A DNA stretch of 64,000 bases from Coturnix japonica (taxonomy: Eukaryota > Chordata > Aves > Galliformes > Phasianidae), in assembly GCF_001577835.2 (NCBI RefSeq), contig NC_029532.1, positions 3,596,001-3,660,000 on the forward strand. Direction: 5' to 3'. Both the position numbers and the translations under genes were made by a program. This document shows positions 59,910 to 64,000 of the stretch, one piece after another; position 1 is the first letter of the stretch; each line of letters begins with the position of its first letter. The notes beneath the pieces are model-generated. The model ran no database searches. It was not told the origin of the DNA and saw only the letters and a list, made by a program, of their open reading frames with translations.

Positions 59910-62320
59910 ATGGCTGAGGGCCAGAAACGAGGGGGCTTCAAGAAATTCAGTAAGTCGTATCGGGATGGAGGGGGTGGGTGCTGGGTGCTCACCTGGGCTG
60001 GCGTGGGTGGGAAGGGGGTGTGTGAGTGTGAGCGTGGTCACCTCTCATTAGCAAGAAGTCTTCAGTTTTGTTAGGAAACTGGGGGCTCTGGGGGCTTCCA
60101 TCCCCACAGCTGGAGCAAACCCTGGTGCTGATGGCTCTGGTGCTGGGGTTGGACTGGGAGCAGTCTGCTTGCACTGGTTGCCAGCATGTGACAGGGGTGA
60201 ACCATTGCTCTGATCCCCCAAATCACAGCTTTCAGGGAGCATTTACCCCTCTGCATGGCTGGGGCTGGTGGTGTCCAGGAGCCCTCTGTGTGCTCCTGCA
60301 GCAGAGGGATGGGGTGGATGCTGGGGATAAATCTGCACTGATGGAGCCGCGCTCGGGACCGAAGCGGTGGGAGCTGAGCACAGAGGAAGTGCTGCTGCCC
60401 ACCAGGAGGGAGCTGAGCTCTTTCTCACAGCCCTCGGGTTTTCCCCAAAGCCCTCGGAGGAGGCTCCATGGGGCTGCACGCCGCCAGCGCTGCACTGAGC
60501 AGGACATTGCCTTCACTGCTGCTCCCCGCATTCCTCTGCCTCCATCATGCTGATGCCGGCGCCGGAGGGAGGCCGACCCCTGAGCTCCCCCGGGAGCTGA
60601 GCAAAACCCATCTCCCACGGCCCCGGCCAAGCTGGGATTTTCCATTGTGGTGGAATGCGGGGGAAATGGGGAAGGCCCCCAGCTTTCCCACCCTGCAGCA
60701 GCCTCAGATGCAGAGGATGCTCGGATGCAGAGGGGATGTTTAACCTGAAGCAGTTTTGTCATTAACAGAGTCCAGGTCATGAGGTTTTGGCTATGCAGGA
60801 GTGCTTCTGGGTTTCTGCAGCCCCATTTGGCAGCAGGGGCACCCTGCAGACTGTGCAGGACATGGGCCCTCAGCACCCAGGCTCCTAGCAAGGTACTGCT
60901 GCAGCATTCAGCTTCCTGCCCCAGCAAATCTGGAGGGGAAGAGGCTTTGCACAGAGCCCTGCTGTGTAAGCATTGCAAAACCCCGGGGGCACTCAGAGCA
61001 CCAGGCCTCCAGCTGAGCAGTGCTGCTGTGCCCCATGTGCTGACACTGGGGTAGCACCACGGCAGCACACAGTGCCAAGGTGTGAAACACAGAGCTTCCC
61101 ATCAGGGTTATAAATACTCCTGCAGTGAACAATTCGAGCTCAGCACTTGCAGGTGGCTACAGGGAGCTGCAAGGAGGTTGCGAGGGGCTGAGCTGAGGAA
61201 GTGGGGAGGCAGGAGGCTGCCCACAGCCAGCACTGCTGCACGAACAGCACGGGGCCCAGCTGATGGCCAGTTCCTGCTCTGTGCCTGACAACGTGTACAC
61301 GAGGCACAACCACAGCACCCCACACCATGGGGAAATGCAGCGTGTCCCAGCTCTCAACATGGAGAGGGCCCTTCCTGGATCGTCTCCAGGAGAGCAGGAG
61401 GCAAGAGCAGGAGGAAGAGATTTGGAGTCATTTCTGGCCTTCTCCATCCCCTTCTCACTGAGGCTGAGAGGCTCCATCCCTACAGCTGCAGTAGGGAAAC
61501 AACCACTGTCTTACCCAGGGCAGCACAGGATGTTTGTCCTGGATCTGGCACAGACACCAGCAGCACTGCGTATGCCCCAGCCCATGGGGGCACCATAGTG
61601 GGTGAGACCAGCAATGTACAGCGCAGCTGGGCTGGCACCAGGCTGTCCAGTGGTGTGGTGCCTGTGCCCAGTTCTGATCCCCTTCCTCTCTCCTTTCTCC
61701 TTGTCAGAGTTTTTCAAGTTCAAAGGCTTTGAAAGCCTGAGCAACATTCCTCGCTCCTTCACTCTACGGCGCGTGTCGGTGGTCCCCCGCTCTCCTGAGA
61801 GCCTGGGCTCTCCCCAAGGCTTCCTGGATGAGCCCTTTGGCAGCACCCAGGATGATCTCAACACCATGCCCAAGAGCCCTGGCCCCTATGCCCGCTCATC
61901 GGACATGTACAGCCACATGGGCACTATGCCCAGGCTCAACTTGGGCAAGGTGGGGAAGAGCCTGGGCAAAGCCAGGGGTACCCAGAGCTGCCGAGAGAAA
62001 GAGAGCTCCAGGGACAAGATACCCAGCACAGCTCCACTGCCTGTCCCCAAGACGCAGAAGATGCCTGGCACACTAAAGGATCCATCCTCAGCCTCTGGAA
62101 AAGCAGAGCAGGAGAAGGATGAGGCTCTGCCTTCAGGCTCCCCAGGGGCAGAAAAGGCCAGGACAGACCAAGAGATCCCAGGGAACAGCCCCTGCCCTGG
62201 GATGGAGGCACCAAGTGTCATCCTGGCCCCCAGCCCCAACGCAGCACCAGAAACAGAGACCACAGATGGAGATTTCCAGGAAAAGGGGCAAGAACAGCCC
62301 AGGAAGAGCTCCATGGACAG
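59910..62320 (+). CDS. SH2D3C: SH2D3C (SHEP1/Chat/NSP3), 5' exons of long form
   Basis: Adaptor with an SH2 domain and a C-terminal Ras-GEF-like domain that binds Cas/HEF1 proteins; acts downstream of Eph and integrin receptors and in lymphocyte and endothelial migration. Two coding exons are in the window: 59910-59949 (MAEGQKRGGFKKF) and 61708-62320, joined as A|AG. Recognised by FFKFKGFESLSNIPRSFTLR, the QDDLNTMPKSP motif and YARSSDMYSHMGTMPR, which match the N-terminal region of mammalian SH2D3C. From about residue 100 the exon is a Lys/Glu/Pro-rich, poorly conserved linker ending in KSSMDR at a GTATGG donor. The SH2 and GEF-like exons must lie right of the window. Partial at the 3' side. 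Confidence 0.93.
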
Positions 62321-62984
62321 GTATGGCTCTATGGGCTTTGCCCTGCCTACTTTGTGCTGCCTGGGCAGGACAAGGGGCTGGGACACAGACACATGGGATG
62401 CAGCTGGCCAGCAGGACAGCATGACCTTAGCACACTGTGGCCCCTCTCTATGAGAGCAAGGTTTCCTGTGGGATTTCTGCTCCCTCCCATTTCCGGATGG
62501 GGTGGAAACACCGCTCGGCCCCACTCCGTGCGAGTGTCCCTTTGTCCTGCCAGCAGCTTTGTCCCAGCCCTGGAGCTCAATGCAGAGCTGCAACCTGCAC
62601 TGACCCATCCTTATCATCCTACTCTTCCATTCCTTCTGTCCTCCTCCCCTCTCAAGGCACAGAGGCAATCCCAAAACTCAGCCACTCTGGCTCCATTCCT
62701 CCCACCTGCCAGTGAAACCCTTCCCCATGTTTTGGGGACCTCACAGATGAGGGTCAGCTCGTTTAGAGGCTTTGGACCTCAAAACCAACAAGATGAATTT
62801 TAGCCCCATCCATCAGCTGGGCACAGGGATCAAAGTTATCCCAGCTCAAACATGCACAGAACCGAGGGGCACTAGTGAGAGATGCCAGATTTCCCCCAGT
62901 AACAAGGTCCTATCATACCAGCCCCATAACCCCCCATTTCAGCCCCTCTAACTCAGCACCGGTGAGGCACACTGACATCTGGGG

Positions 62985-63213
62985 GGGGGTTTGCACGGCG
63001 CCAGGATCGGGGCAAGGAAAAGGAATTCGTGCCGGCTGTGGGAACCGGCCTCACATTCCTGCCGGCCGCGAAGGGAGGGACGGGGGAGGGCTGGGACGGG
63101 AAGGAGGAGGGTCCGCCACCGCCCGCGATCCCCACGTCCCGGCTCAGAGCCAGGCACGGGAGCGCCCGCTGAGCTTCTGTCCCCATCCCGGAGCTGAGGC
63201 GCTGGCTGAGCCG
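62985..63213 (+). promoter_or_regulatory. SH2D3C: Candidate internal promoter of SH2D3C
   Basis: A GC- and CpG-rich island inside the SH2D3C intron, directly before the alternative first coding exon. Contains GGGGGAGGGC- and GGGAGGGAC-type G boxes and CCGCCCGCG. Inference from composition and position; no TATA box seen. Confidence 0.5.
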
Positions 63214-63257
63214 ATGACAGCAGTGGGCAGGAGGTTTCCCACCCTGGGACAGGGCAG
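63214..63257 (+). CDS. SH2D3C: SH2D3C alternative first coding exon
   Basis: ATG at 63214 reads MTAVGRRFPTLGQG and then AG|GTAAGG (donor 63258). It ends in the same phase (two bases, AG) as the previous SH2D3C exon at 62320, so either can splice to the same next exon. Mammalian SH2D3C has a short isoform beginning, as I recall, with MTAVGRR, which this would match. Upstream sequence (about 62985-63200) is CpG-rich, as for a promoter. Partial: the rest of the gene is outside the window. Confidence 0.75.
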
Positions 63258-64000
63258 GTAAGGGTCTGGAACCCCGGCACGGCGCAGGGGATGGGGAGGG
63301 AGAGGAAGGGATGGGAAAGAGGCTTTGCTTGGGGTGCACAAAGCCTTGGTGTGAATGCTGGAGGAACCACCCAGGGCCCGGCATTTGCTGATGGAAAGAG
63401 TGCATCGCCTGCGGCTGCCAAAACCACGGTTGGCTGTGACCCAGTGCTGGGATAGAGCAGCTCGGGGCTGTGGGTCCCCCTGGGGGGCAGAGTCTGGGGG
63501 CTTGGGGACTCCAGAGCACCTGTGCAGGGTGTCCCCTTCCCAAAAATGAGTTAGACCTTAGGCTGGCAAGAGTGGGAACCAGGCGGTGTGGGTACATCTG
63601 TCAGTCACCCAGGTGCTTTAGCTCTGGGAACTGCCAGCGTGTGGACTTGGCTCACCAAAAACTGAGCACCAAATCCCTTTTTGCATCATCCAGGGCTGCT
63701 CTCTCGATGATCCTGGGCACACTGTTTGCTGGGGAAGCTGAGGCACAAGATTGACTGGAGCAGGGCTTGGCACTGAAGCTCTTTGTGCCCAAGGGCTCAG
63801 GGAACTGTTGTGTGCCGGAGCCATCCCCATGGCCGGGCTGTGTAGCAGAGTGGGTGGGCGGAAATAGGGCTGGGACAGCGCTGTTCCCCAGCCCTTCCTC
63901 CTGTGCAGGCGCTTCCTTGGGGACAGGGACAGTCCCTCCCTGCCAGGACATTGTAGGGGGGGCAGTGGTGGCTGCTGAGAACAGGCAGTACCCGTACAAA
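63258..64000 (+). other. SH2D3C: SH2D3C intron to window edge
   Basis: No exon that continues SH2D3C can be found here: neither the AAGEPEAGSDYVKF-like exon nor the SH2 domain is present. Open frames on both strands look like shadows of GC-rich intron. Confidence 0.6.

Noticed and set aside
59249-59992. 247-codon minus-strand frame with VPSLVVPA-like repeats
   Set aside because: Produced by the 24-bp array, whose unit is a multiple of three; no conserved flanks and no promoter or splice context.

Overview
This window is a vertebrate, almost certainly avian (chicken-like), nuclear chromosome segment. Three things point that way: a 3' fragment of a CR1 LINE with the typical ATTCTGTG-type end sits in a DPM2 intron; the reconstructed adenylate kinase 1 and endoglin proteins read as bird orthologues; and the gene order matches human 9q34.11, which corresponds to chicken chromosome 17. 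Most genes are compact, with many introns of 60-120 bp, GC-rich promoters and many short tandem arrays, as expected of a microchromosome. Every gene was rebuilt by joining exons at GT-AG sites with phase checked; the joined lengths close exactly (DPM2 84 aa, AK1 194 aa, CDK9 372 aa, FPGS 587/588 aa, ENG 644 aa).

Layout: 1-23030 holds the 3' part of FAM102A/EEIG1 on the + strand (intron 1, ten coding exons, a long 3' UTR). 23.3-25.4 kb is DPM2 (+). 26.2-28.5 kb is ST6GALNAC4 (+) and 28.7-32.9 kb is ST6GALNAC6 (+), a tandem sialyltransferase pair with matching intron phases. 33.2-37.7 kb is AK1 (+). 39.5-48.3 kb is endoglin, ENG (+). FPGS (-, 52.6-48.7 kb) converges on ENG, and CDK9 (-, 59.1-52.8 kb) lies directly upstream of FPGS in the same orientation. 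SH2D3C (+) starts at 59.9 kb, head to head with CDK9, and runs off the right edge; a second first coding exon lies at 63.2 kb.

The genes do not form one pathway. DPM2 (dolichol-phosphate mannose supply) and the two GalNAc sialyltransferases act in the secretory pathway; FPGS retains folates; AK1 balances adenine nucleotides; CDK9 is the P-TEFb kinase; ENG and SH2D3C are receptor and adaptor proteins with vascular or immune roles. PIP5KL1, which lies between DPM2 and ST6GALNAC4 in human, is not seen here.

I found no novel multi-gene system. The items most worth a second look are regulatory or structural: three ZNF143-like half-sites spaced exactly 29 bp apart in the DPM2 promoter, a 26-bp inverted repeat inside a 51-bp minisatellite, an exact 24-bp array between CDK9 and SH2D3C, a C27 tract beside an FPGS splice acceptor, a GATA/ETS cluster in ENG intron 1, a one-stop-separated uORF on ST6GALNAC6, and lack of the internal start Met that human FPGS uses for its cytosolic form.
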